Positions 34,067 to 41,538 of a DNA stretch of 64,000 bases are shown one piece after another. The notes under the pieces were generated by a model. That model saw nothing but the letters and a program-made list of their open reading frames with translations, ran no database searches and had not been told where the DNA came from. The first letter of the stretch is position 1. Every line of letters starts with the position of its first letter. This DNA is from Antarcticibacterium arcticum (GTDB taxonomy: Bacteria > Bacteroidota > Bacteroidia > Flavobacteriales > Flavobacteriaceae), in the NCBI RefSeq assembly GCF_007993795.1, contig NZ_CP042476.1:1550001-1614000 (forward strand), given 5' to 3'. The translations under genes were made by a program, and so were the position numbers.

Positions 34067-34094
34067 ACCTCAAACTTTGAATCTTGAATCTCCA
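34067..34094. repeat. Heptamer array A3: AYYTYRA-like
   Basis: Four degenerate 7-bp units: ACCTCAA, ACTTTGA, ATCTTGA, ATCTCCA. It is the third array in the same gap, with a different sequence but the same period. The degeneracy makes this one less certain. Confidence 0.55.
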
Positions 34095-34095
34095 C

Positions 34096-34128
34096 CAAAA
34101 AAAAACTCCTTAGTTTCCTAAGGAGTTT
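34096..34128 (-). terminator. Terminator after tRNA-His
   Basis: Perfect 11-bp stem AAACTCCTTAG (34103-34113) / CTAAGGAGTTT (34118-34128) with a 4-nt loop. Read on the minus strand it ends in a run of at least nine T, so it terminates the tRNA transcript, whose 3' end is 6 nt away. Confidence 0.85.
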
Positions 34129-34134
34129 AAAAAG

Positions 34135-34208
34135 GGTGGAAGACCGGGTTCGAACCGGCGACCTCCTGAACCACAATCAGGCGCTCTAACCAGCTGAGCT
34201 ACAACCAC
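34135..34208 (-). tRNA. tRNA-His (GTG)
   Basis: The minus strand folds as a cloverleaf of 74 nt. D-arm TAGCTCAGCTGGTTAGAGC, anticodon arm CCTGA-TTGTGGT-TCAGG with anticodon GTG, and T-arm GCCGG-TTCGAAC-CCGGT. A G precedes position 1 (34209) and the discriminator is C, which matches the His-specific G-1/C73 pair. The CCA end is not encoded in full. The acceptor stem GTGGTTG / CTTCCAC has two adjacent U-U mismatches at pairs 5-68 and 6-67, which is unusual. Confidence 0.92.
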
Positions 34209-34268
34209 CATTTATTAGCGGATGCAAATGTATATTATTTCTATAATTCCTCAAAGAAAAAAATAAAA

Positions 34269-34985
34269 TTAAATTAGGTCGAAAATGGAATTCACTGCAG
34301 GATAGCGTTCTACAGTAAAGCCCTCGGCGTGGTCTGTGCCTATTAAGCGTCCAAGATCCCTTGCTCTGTAGGTAATACTGTCTAAAAAGTTATCGCTGGA
34401 TATAGGAGTGTTGGGTTCAAGGCTGTTCTTATCAAAGAATTGGGTTTTATAAGCCAGAACCGATTCCAGTTTTTTTTCTATAAATCCGCTTATATCTACT
34501 ACAATATCCGGCTCCAGATTTTTCCACTGTATATAGTGATACACATTTCCAGGTCTCCAGGCATCCTGCCGCTTTCCATTCCAGGTAGTTTCAATTTTTC
34601 TCAAACCGCTTAAGAAGCATGCATCCCTTACCAGCTGTGCCCCTCGGCCATGGTCTATATGCCTGTCTTCAACCGCATTGCAAAATACGATCTCGGGTTG
34701 ATATTTTCTTAGAATTTTTATGATCTCTATTTGATGTTCCCTATTGTTCTCAAAAAACCCGTCACTGAATTTAAGATTGGTTCGCATACTCACTCCCAGA
34801 ATTTCTGCGGCTTTTGCGGCTTCCCTGTCACGGGTTTCGGCAGTTCCACGGGTTCCGAGTTCTCCCCTGGTAAGATCAACGATCCCTACAGTTTTGCCCC
34901 TGCTCACTTCCTTGGCAATCGTGCCGGAACAACTAAGTTCTACATCATCGGGATGCGACCCAAAGGCCAGAATATCTAATTTCAT
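34269..34985 (-). CDS. bshB1: Bacillithiol biosynthesis deacetylase BshB1
   Basis: 238-residue zinc deacetylase that removes acetate from GlcNAc-malate, the second step of bacillithiol synthesis. The metal and catalytic motifs are ILAFGSHPDDVELSCSGT (HPDD) and NAVEDRHIDHGRGAQLV (third ligand His and neighbouring His). DLTRGELGTRG and SDNFLDSITYRARDLGRLIG are further BshB1 signatures. The gene points away from the tRNA and lies 61 bp downstream of the cystathionine synthase/lyase gene on the same strand. A sulfur-amino-acid enzyme and a thiol-synthesis enzyme may therefore share a message. Confidence 0.93.
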   Translation of the reverse strand: MKLDILAFGSHPDDVELSCSGTIAKEVSRGKTVGIVDLTRGELGTRGTAETRDREAAKAAEILGVSMRTNLKFSDGFFENNREHQIEIIKILRKYQPEIVFCNAVEDRHIDHGRGAQLVRDACFLSGLRKIETTWNGKRQDAWRPGNVYHYIQWKNLEPDIVVDISGFIEKKLESVLAYKTQFFDKNSLEPNTPISSDNFLDSITYRARDLGRLIGTDHAEGFTVERYPAVNSIFDLI

Positions 34986-35046
34986 GAGTGTGTAATCTAA
35001 TTTTAAAATTTATACCTTAATCTTTAAAGAATATAATCCCCAGACT

Positions 35047-36201
35047 TCAGGCTTTTAATTTTTTCAATGCCTGCTCTATATCATTAATAAGATCCTGTTT
35101 TTCCTCTATTCCCACGGAAAATCGCAGCAAACCATCCTTGATCCCCTGCTTTTCTCTTTCTTCGGCCGTAAGCAATGCATGGGAAGTAAGAGTTGGAGAT
35201 AAAATGGTAGATTCTACCCCTGCCAGGCTCATACTGGATTTAATAAGTTGTAATTCCTTTTGAAAGCGGCTGGCATCCAGGCCTTCATTAAGTTCAAAAG
35301 ACAACATTCCCCCAAAGCCCTTCATTTGAGATTTTGCCAATTCAAAATCGGGATGAGATTTAAGGCCAGGGTAATATACCCTTGCAACATCCGGATGTTT
35401 TTCCAGGTATTTAGCCAGTTTTTTAGCCGTTTTATTTTGAGCTTTTACCCGTATCCCCATTGTTTTAATACTTCGTTCCAGCAACCAAACAGTATAATCG
35501 CTCAGGCTGCCCCCAAAGTTCTTGGCAAGTTGAAATATAGTATCCATATGCTGCGTAGAGGAAATCACGGCTCCTGCCAGAATATCACTGTGCCCGCCCA
35601 TATATTTGGTTGCTGAATGTATGACCACATCAATGCCCAGATCGATAGGATTTTGATTCACCGGGGAAGCAAAAGTATTATCAATCATACTTACCAGCCC
35701 GTGTTTTTTGGCAATTTCAGCAACTGCTTTTATATTGGTAATGGTGAGCAAAGGATTGGACGGGGTTTCAATATAGATAACCTTAGTATTTTCTTTTATT
35801 TCAGCTTCAAAACTTTCGGGATTCAAATCTTTGGTAAAGGAATATTCTATACCAAACTTTGAGAATTCCTCAACAACCAGATTGCTGGTGCCTCCATATA
35901 ATGTGTTTTGAAAGACTACGTGATCTCCTTTATGTAAAAAAGCCATTAAGGCAGTGCTCACGGCCGCCATCCCACTCCCAAATATTAAAGCTGCTTCCCC
36001 GTGCTCCAGGGCTGCAATTTTTTTTGAAAGTGCCACCTGGTTGGGGGTATTGAAATACCGTGGATACCTTTTCACCTCCACATCTTCAAATGCATAGGAA
36101 GTTGACATATATAGCGGGGAAACAGCTCCATTATAAAGGGTATCTTCAAGTTCCCCGGCATGGGCGCAAACTGTATTTATTCCGAAAGATTTTGTATCCA
36201 T
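35047..36201 (-). CDS. Cystathionine gamma-synthase/beta- or gamma-lyase family PLP enzyme
   Basis: 384-residue Cys/Met-metabolism PLP enzyme. The PLP lysine is in VVIHSATKYMGGHSDILAG. FGSGMAAVSTALMAF contacts the cofactor phosphate, YIETPSNPLLTITNI carries the ring-stacking and base-pairing residues, and MIDNTFASPVNQNPIDLG the Asp to PLP nitrogen. The family cannot be split into synthase (MetB) and lyase (MetC, CGL) by eye. Substrate is some form of homoserine ester or cystathionine. It is transcribed away from hutI and followed by bshB1. Confidence 0.88.
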   Translation of the reverse strand: MDTKSFGINTVCAHAGELEDTLYNGAVSPLYMSTSYAFEDVEVKRYPRYFNTPNQVALSKKIAALEHGEAALIFGSGMAAVSTALMAFLHKGDHVVFQNTLYGGTSNLVVEEFSKFGIEYSFTKDLNPESFEAEIKENTKVIYIETPSNPLLTITNIKAVAEIAKKHGLVSMIDNTFASPVNQNPIDLGIDVVIHSATKYMGGHSDILAGAVISSTQHMDTIFQLAKNFGGSLSDYTVWLLERSIKTMGIRVKAQNKTAKKLAKYLEKHPDVARVYYPGLKSHPDFELAKSQMKGFGGMLSFELNEGLDASRFQKELQLIKSSMSLAGVESTILSPTLTSHALLTAEEREKQGIKDGLLRFSVGIEEKQDLINDIEQALKKLKA

Positions 36202-36363
36202 AATTTGATGAAGGGAATCTGGTTTAATTTTGGCTCTAATGTAAAAAGAATTATTATAAAACCTTTCTTCTCCCCTCTTTCATAATATAGATAACCTTAT
36301 CAACATATTTTATAATTGGAACAGATAGCCCTTTATTTATATGCTTCTTTTTATATTTACCTT

Positions 36364-37602
36364 ATGAAAATACTTTTTAAAAATATTCAGGAATTAGTCC
36401 AGGTAAGGGATACCAACGTAGAAAAAGTTTCAGGTAAGGAAATGAAAGAATTGCCTTCAATTAAAAACGCCTGGCTTCTTGTGGAAGATGGCAAAATAGA
36501 AGGATATGGAAAGATGGATTCCCTTCCGCAACTTTCCGGACATAAGGAAACAGACCTTAGCGGTAGGATTGTATTGCCTACCTGGTGTGATTCTCATACA
36601 CATCTTGTATATGCCGGTAACCGGGAACAGGAATTTGCTGACCGCATTAACGGACTTTCATATGAAGAAATAGCCAATCGCGGGGGTGGAATTTTAAACA
36701 GTGCCAAAACCCTTCAGGAAACCACGGAGGAAGAACTTTACCTTCAATCGGCAATAAGGCTTAAAGAGGTAATGGGCCTGGGAACTGGGGCTATTGAGAT
36801 CAAATCTGGTTATGGTCTTACAAAGGACGCCGAGCTTAAAATGTTGCGGGTTATAAAAAGACTTAAGGAAGAATTTGAGCTTCCTGTAAAATCAACTTAT
36901 CTGGGAGCACACGCCCTTCCAAAGGAATTTAAAGATAATAAGGATGCTTATATGGATCTGGTAATAAATGAGATCCTTCCCGAGGTTGAAAAAAATCAAC
37001 TTGCCGAATATATAGATATCTTCTGTGAAAAAGGGTATTTTACGGTTGAAGACACCAATAGATTATTGGAGGCAGGTGCAAAAGCAGGCCTTACCCCAAA
37101 GATCCACGTAAACCAGTTCAATGCCATTGGGGGCGTACAGGCTGGGGTAGAACACAGCGCCTTAAGTGTAGACCATCTGGAAATCCTAAGGCCAGAGGAT
37201 ATTGCGGCCTTACAAAATACGGTTACTATGCCGGTGGCCCTCCCGGGATGTTCGTTGTTTTTAAGCATTCCTTATACACCAGCCCGAGCCATTATTGATG
37301 CGGGACTGCCTTTGGCCCTCGCCACAGATTATAATCCGGGCAGTTCGCCAAGTGGTAATATGAATCTGGTAGTTTCCCTGGCATGTATTAAAATGCACAT
37401 GACACCAGAGGAAGCGATAAATGCTGCAACTCTCAATGGTGCGTATGCGATGGGTTTAAGTAAATCTCACGGCAGTATTTCAATTGGAAAACAGGCAAAT
37501 TTTATGGTCACCAAAGAAGTTCCCTCCTATGCCTATTTGCCCTATAGCTTTGGAAGTAATTCAATTGACCAGGTATTCATCAACGGAAAAAAAATAGCAT
37601 AA
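36364..37602 (+). CDS. hutI: Imidazolonepropionase
   Basis: Third enzyme of histidine breakdown: opens 4-imidazolone-5-propanoate to N-formimino-glutamate. It is an amidohydrolase of 412 residues, with the zinc-binding VLPTWCDSHTHLVYAGNREQEF, KSGYGL, the metal His in YLGAHALPKE, and HVNQFNAIGG. The metal Asp is in LATDYNPGSSPSGNM. I start at the ATG at 36364 (MKILFKNIQELVQV); the frame is open for 16 more codons, but those read as a random tail. The stop overlaps the next gene as TAATG. hutH and hutU are not in the window. Confidence 0.94.
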   Translation: MKILFKNIQELVQVRDTNVEKVSGKEMKELPSIKNAWLLVEDGKIEGYGKMDSLPQLSGHKETDLSGRIVLPTWCDSHTHLVYAGNREQEFADRINGLSYEEIANRGGGILNSAKTLQETTEEELYLQSAIRLKEVMGLGTGAIEIKSGYGLTKDAELKMLRVIKRLKEEFELPVKSTYLGAHALPKEFKDNKDAYMDLVINEILPEVEKNQLAEYIDIFCEKGYFTVEDTNRLLEAGAKAGLTPKIHVNQFNAIGGVQAGVEHSALSVDHLEILRPEDIAALQNTVTMPVALPGCSLFLSIPYTPARAIIDAGLPLALATDYNPGSSPSGNMNLVVSLACIKMHMTPEEAINAATLNGAYAMGLSKSHGSISIGKQANFMVTKEVPSYAYLPYSFGSNSIDQVFINGKKIA

Positions 37603-38603
37603 TGGAGGGTTTCAGGATATATGACCATAAAACAGTGGCGGGGCTTATTGTTAAACGTGACGGAGAATCCAAATTTGGAGAAAAGCTAAGTTTTGTAAGC
37701 AGTTTTGAAGAAATTGAAAAAAGCGACGCACAGTACGTTCTTTTCGGTATCCCGGAGGATATCGGGGTGCGCGCAAATTCCGGAAAACCGGGAACCTCCC
37801 TGGCCTGGAATGCCTGCTTAAAAGCGTTATTAAATGTTCAGGCAAACCAGTATACCAATCCCGAAAATGTGATCCTTCTGGGTGAAATAGATTGCAGCAA
37901 TGCCATGGAGAAAAGCGGCAATCTGGGAGAGGAGGATCCCAATTACCTCGCCAAGCTGGGAGATCAGGTAGGCAAAATAGATGAGGTGGTTTCAAATGTA
38001 GTTTCGGCAATCGTAAGGGCCGGTAAGATCCCCGTGATTATAGGGGGTGGACATAACAACGCCTATGGGAATATTAAGGGCACCAGTCTCGCAATTAAAA
38101 GCCCGCTGAATGTCATAAATATTGATGCTCATTCTGATCTTAGAAAAATGGATCACCGCCATAGCGGAAATGGGTTCTCCTATGCACGACATGAAAATTT
38201 TCTGGGTAAATACAGAGTCTTTGGAATTCACCAGAATTATACTCCAGATTATATATTTAAGGAGCTGGATGCGTCTTCAACAGATCAATATCATTTATTT
38301 GAGCACCTCCTCTTAAAATCTTCTGCTGAAATAAATAAGGCATTTAAAGAAGAACTTAATTTTACGGCACAGGAAGAATTTGGCCTGGAACTCGACTGCG
38401 ATGCTATAAGTAAATTTCCCAGCAGTGCGCAGTCTCCCACGGGCTTTTCATTTACAATGGTACGAAATTTCATTTCCCTTGCGAGCCAGGAGGAGAACAT
38501 AAAATATTTCCATATTTGCGAAGCTGCGCCCACTCCCTCTACAGAACTTGAAGTAGGAAAAGCCCTTAGCTATATGGTTACCGATTTTATAAAACCTAGA
38601 TAA
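37602..38603 (+). CDS. Formimidoylglutamase (arginase/agmatinase superfamily)
   Basis: 333-residue manganese hydrolase of the ureohydrolase fold. The metal ligands are visible in PVIIGGGHNNAYGN, VINIDAHSDLRKMD and LELDCDAISKF. The position directly after hutI, overlapping by one base (TAATG), makes formiminoglutamate hydrolysis (HutG-like, releasing formamide) the best assignment. Sequence alone would only support the superfamily. The product of histidine degradation would be glutamate. The gene is coupled to the DUF1622 gene by another TAATG. Confidence 0.85.
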   Translation: MEGFRIYDHKTVAGLIVKRDGESKFGEKLSFVSSFEEIEKSDAQYVLFGIPEDIGVRANSGKPGTSLAWNACLKALLNVQANQYTNPENVILLGEIDCSNAMEKSGNLGEEDPNYLAKLGDQVGKIDEVVSNVVSAIVRAGKIPVIIGGGHNNAYGNIKGTSLAIKSPLNVINIDAHSDLRKMDHRHSGNGFSYARHENFLGKYRVFGIHQNYTPDYIFKELDASSTDQYHLFEHLLLKSSAEINKAFKEELNFTAQEEFGLELDCDAISKFPSSAQSPTGFSFTMVRNFISLASQEENIKYFHICEAAPTPSTELEVGKALSYMVTDFIKPR

Positions 38604-38968
38604 TGAATGAATCAATCACAAATCTTATTAAAATAGTATCTCTGGCTATTGAGATAATTGGGATCACCATAATCTTTATTGGGGCGTTACTGGCGTTGGG
38701 AAGATTTCTTCTGAAAAAACAAGGAGAAAATTTCAGGTCATTCAAGATCATAAGAGAAGAATTAGGAAGGGCAATATTACTTGGACTCGAATTCCTAGTG
38801 GCAGCAGACATTATAGCTACCGTAGTTTTTGATGCCAGCCTTGAAAACATTTTAAATCTTGGATTAATCGTACTAATAAGAACATTTTTAAGTTTTGCAC
38901 TGGAAATTGAAATTGAAGGAAAACTCCCCTGGAAACAAAGTTCACATAAAACACTTGGTAACGAATGA
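38603..38968 (+). CDS. DUF1622 family membrane protein
   Basis: 121 residues, three membrane helices (about 9-32, 55-75 and 83-102), with a charged cytoplasmic loop KKQGENFRSFKIIREELGR and the family marker LGRAILLGLEFLVAADIIATV. Function unknown. It is coupled by overlapping TAATG to the formimidoylglutamase stop and by ATGA to the GNAT gene, so it is part of a four-gene operon with hutI. Whether it has a role in histidine use or only shares the message cannot be told. Confidence 0.85.
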   Translation: MNESITNLIKIVSLAIEIIGITIIFIGALLALGRFLLKKQGENFRSFKIIREELGRAILLGLEFLVAADIIATVVFDASLENILNLGLIVLIRTFLSFALEIEIEGKLPWKQSSHKTLGNE

Positions 38969-39429
38969 ATATTGAGATAATCTCCTTTAAGCCGGAATAT
39001 GCAAATGATTTTAAAGAGTTGAATATTGCATGGCTAACAAAATATTTTTGGGTAGAACCCCACGATGAGGAAGTACTTGCGAAACCTCAGAAATATATTC
39101 TTGACCCCGGCGGAAATATTTTCTTTATTAAAGATGGCGACAAAATTATTGGAACAGTTGCTCTCATGAAAATTGAGGAAAATGTTTTTGAGCTAACTAA
39201 AATGGCCGTTACCCCGCAATATCAGGGACAACAGCTTGGACAAAAGTTATTGGAACATACCATTCAATTTGCCAGGGATCAAGGTTGGAAAAAACTAATT
39301 ATTTATTCCAATCGTAAACTTGAAAATGCAATCTTCATTTACAAAAAATACGGGTTTGAGGAGATTCCTATTGAACCAAATAACCCTTATGCCCGGGGGG
39401 ATATAAAGATGAAATTGGAGCTTTCTTAA
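38965..39429 (+). CDS. GNAT-family N-acetyltransferase
   Basis: 154-residue acetyltransferase. The acetyl-CoA pyrophosphate loop is MAVTPQYQGQQLGQKLLEHTI (motif A: Q-x-x-G-x-G/A variant, here QGQQLG). The C-terminal IYSNRKLENAIFIYKKYGFEE is motif B. The acceptor cannot be identified. The start overlaps the DUF1622 stop (ATGA), which puts it in the hut operon; whether it acetylates an amine of that pathway is unknown. Confidence 0.88.
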   Translation: MNIEIISFKPEYANDFKELNIAWLTKYFWVEPHDEEVLAKPQKYILDPGGNIFFIKDGDKIIGTVALMKIEENVFELTKMAVTPQYQGQQLGQKLLEHTIQFARDQGWKKLIIYSNRKLENAIFIYKKYGFEEIPIEPNNPYARGDIKMKLELS

Positions 39430-39556
39430 AAATTTCCCAAAGAAGGGAACTTCTATTATTGGTTATGTAACTTTAAAGAAATAACCGATTAAAAAATGTG
39501 CAAATGAACATAGGCGAATTGCTTAGGCCCAATAAAAATCAATAAAAAATTTTCAT

Positions 39557-40360
39557 ATGAAACAGTTAATTATGCTCGTGGTACTGGGCACTATTCTTAC
39601 AAGTTGTAAGAATGAGACCGGTCCCAGGGATGCCGAACTTGAAAAAGGTACTGTCGCCAAAGCAGCTGAGAAAGTAGAAAAAGAAAGAGACAGTATTGAG
39701 ATCATCCCCATTTCACATGCCACTTCTGTAATAAAATGGGGTGATGTGGTTATCTATACAGATCCTACAGGAGGTGCTGAAGCTTTCCGCGGAAAAGAAA
39801 AACCTGATTTTATTCTTATTACCGACATCCATGGCGATCATATGGATGCGAAAACCTTAAAGGCACTGGAAGCCGGTAATACAAAGATAATTGTTCCGCA
39901 AGCGGTAAAAGATGCCCTACCCCAGGATATGCATTCGCAACTGGTGGTTTTAAACAATGGCCAAAGCCAGGAATTTATGGGCATTGACATTGAGGCTATT
40001 CCAATGTATAATCTTCCCGAAGATCCTGAATCACGGCACATAAAGGGAAGAGGAAACGGCTATGTCCTGGAAAAGAATAATACCAGAATCTACATTGCAG
40101 GTGATACCGAAGACATCCCGGAAATGAGAGATTTAAAGAATATAGATATCGCTTTGATTCCAATGAACCTGCCCTATACCATGGATGTGGAACAGGCTGC
40201 AGATGGGGTACTGGCTTTTGCCCCTAAAAAGGTCTACCCATACCACTATCGCGGGCAGGATGGCCTGGCAGATGTTGAAAAATTCAAAGAACTGGTAAAT
40301 GCCAAAAATAAAAAAATAGAAGTAGTCCTATTGAACTGGTACCCCGGGGGCAACAATTAA
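39557..40360 (+). CDS. Metallo-beta-lactamase-fold lipoprotein
   Basis: 267 residues with a lipoprotein signal (LGTILTSC, lipid Cys at about residue 16). The MBL fold follows: ISHATSVIKWGDVVIYTDPTGG, the metal-binding ITDIHGDHMDAKTLKAL, a metal Asp in IYIAGDTEDIPEM, and the final His in YPYHYRGQ. The HxxDH-type site resembles the UlaG-like/UPF0173 branch of the superfamily, so a phosphoester or lactone substrate is plausible, not proven. It is a single gene with its own terminator. A -7-like TAACTTTA lies at 39468-39475, 81 nt upstream of the ATG. Confidence 0.85.
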   Translation: MKQLIMLVVLGTILTSCKNETGPRDAELEKGTVAKAAEKVEKERDSIEIIPISHATSVIKWGDVVIYTDPTGGAEAFRGKEKPDFILITDIHGDHMDAKTLKALEAGNTKIIVPQAVKDALPQDMHSQLVVLNNGQSQEFMGIDIEAIPMYNLPEDPESRHIKGRGNGYVLEKNNTRIYIAGDTEDIPEMRDLKNIDIALIPMNLPYTMDVEQAADGVLAFAPKKVYPYHYRGQDGLADVEKFKELVNAKNKKIEVVLLNWYPGGNN

Positions 40361-40382
40361 TAAAATTATAATATAAAGACCG

Positions 40383-40414
40383 GGGAAGGCTTCAAAAAAG
40401 CCTTCCCTTTTTTT
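40383..40414 (+). terminator. Terminator after the MBL-fold lipoprotein
   Basis: Perfect 10-bp stem GGGAAGGCTT (40383-40392) / AAGCCTTCCC (40398-40407), 5-nt loop, then seven T. It lies between two convergent genes. Confidence 0.9.
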
Positions 40415-40419
40415 ACAGT

Positions 40420-41379
40420 TTAAAAAAAGACTTCGGCTTCCAAAAATTCCGATATTCCCCCGTCACTGTCACTTACCAGTATGATATTGGCTTTAGATTC
40501 AGTATATGGTGGTATCACGGCAACTGACTCCACTTTTAATGGATAATGGACTGCATTCTCCCCTATTACCACATTTTGAGGCTGTAGGCCATTTTTAAGG
40601 TCCTTTAAAGGAATTATTCCCAGAAAACTTCCCAGCACCTCCCCGTCATCTATCCAATTTGAAGTATCTTCTACTGTGGCTGTAAATAAAATACTTTCAT
40701 TTCCCCTATTAAAAGTGGCGCCGGAAAATCCTGCAGGAATTCCGTTAATCGCCGGCAGGTTTATTTGGAAGATCTCGGCAACCGGAACTTCCATTTTCCC
40801 CTCAAGAAAACTTCTGAAGTCCTCCATAGAATACCTGATGATCAAATTCTCTCCCCGGTTGAACAAATATAATTTTCCATTAAAGATTCCCGCGGCTTCA
40901 ATATTCAACTTTTCTGGGCTTAAATTAGCCTGTAACCGCAGGTTGTTGTAAAAACCGGTTAGATCATATTTGTTTACTAAATGAGGCTTACCCGGAATTA
41001 ATTCTATTAAAATATCCCGTTCGGGAGATTTGGAACCCGATCCAAAGGCATAAAGTTTCAGATTTTCTTCCTCTGAAAGGGTGAGCGCTTCAAGGTCCGG
41101 TTTTTGCATTTTTTCAATAATGCTGTCACCCATATTGTTGGAAGGAAAAAGATTGATCTTTTCCTGGATTTCCATTTTCCTGTTTAACCGAAACAAAAAG
41201 GGACTGTTATCTCCTATTACATAGATGCTATTGCCAATAACTTCAATTCCCGAGGCAGAGGCAATACCGGTAAGCTCCTTTTGTACAGTTATTTTAATAT
41301 GCATTTCTTTTTTTTTACAGCCATATATAAACAGCAGCAGTGTTGCAAATAATAGTGTAAGGGTCTGTTTTTTGATCAT
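40420..41379 (-). CDS. Lipoprotein of unknown function, probable beta-propeller
   Basis: 319 residues with a lipobox (LLLFIYGC) and a lysine-rich post-Cys stretch (KKKEMH). The mature chain looks like a beta-propeller or phytase-like repeat of strands: SGIEVIGNSIYVIGDNSPFLFRL, KLYAFGSGSKSPERDILIEL and FNGKLYLFNRGENLIIRY. The last strand is IILVSDSDGGISEFLEAEV. I do not recognise the family with certainty. I start at the ATG at 41379 rather than the TTG at 41385. A -7 box (TACATTTG, minus, 41448-41441) lies 61 nt upstream. It is not in an operon with its neighbours. Confidence 0.65.
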   Translation of the reverse strand: MIKKQTLTLLFATLLLFIYGCKKKEMHIKITVQKELTGIASASGIEVIGNSIYVIGDNSPFLFRLNRKMEIQEKINLFPSNNMGDSIIEKMQKPDLEALTLSEEENLKLYAFGSGSKSPERDILIELIPGKPHLVNKYDLTGFYNNLRLQANLSPEKLNIEAAGIFNGKLYLFNRGENLIIRYSMEDFRSFLEGKMEVPVAEIFQINLPAINGIPAGFSGATFNRGNESILFTATVEDTSNWIDDGEVLGSFLGIIPLKDLKNGLQPQNVVIGENAVHYPLKVESVAVIPPYTESKANIILVSDSDGGISEFLEAEVFF

Positions 41380-41440
41380 AAACAACTGTTTATAAAACTC
41401 TTTTAACTGCCATCTTACTTCTGTATTCTCAATATATTAC

Positions 41441-41474
41441 CAAATGTAATTTCAGGGACATTTGTAAGTAGCAA
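41441..41474 (-). promoter_or_regulatory. Putative promoter for the beta-propeller lipoprotein
   Basis: On the minus strand, TTG (41474-41472) is followed 23 bp later by TACATTTG (41448-41441), a perfect -7 box. Spacing is at the upper end of the usual range. Confidence 0.4.
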
Positions 41475-41538
41475 TTTTCTTATCTCAATAATCTTCTCTT
41501 TTCAAGGTAAACATTTAAAGAAACAGAAGTTTTATTTA

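Noticed and set aside
33958..34094. CRISPR array
   Set aside because: Units are 7 bp and contiguous without spacers, and no cas gene is near.
39504..39545. A 13-codon frame (MNIGELLRPNKNQ) before the MBL lipoprotein, considered as a leader peptide
   Set aside because: No run of regulatory codons and no attenuator hairpin follow it; likely chance.
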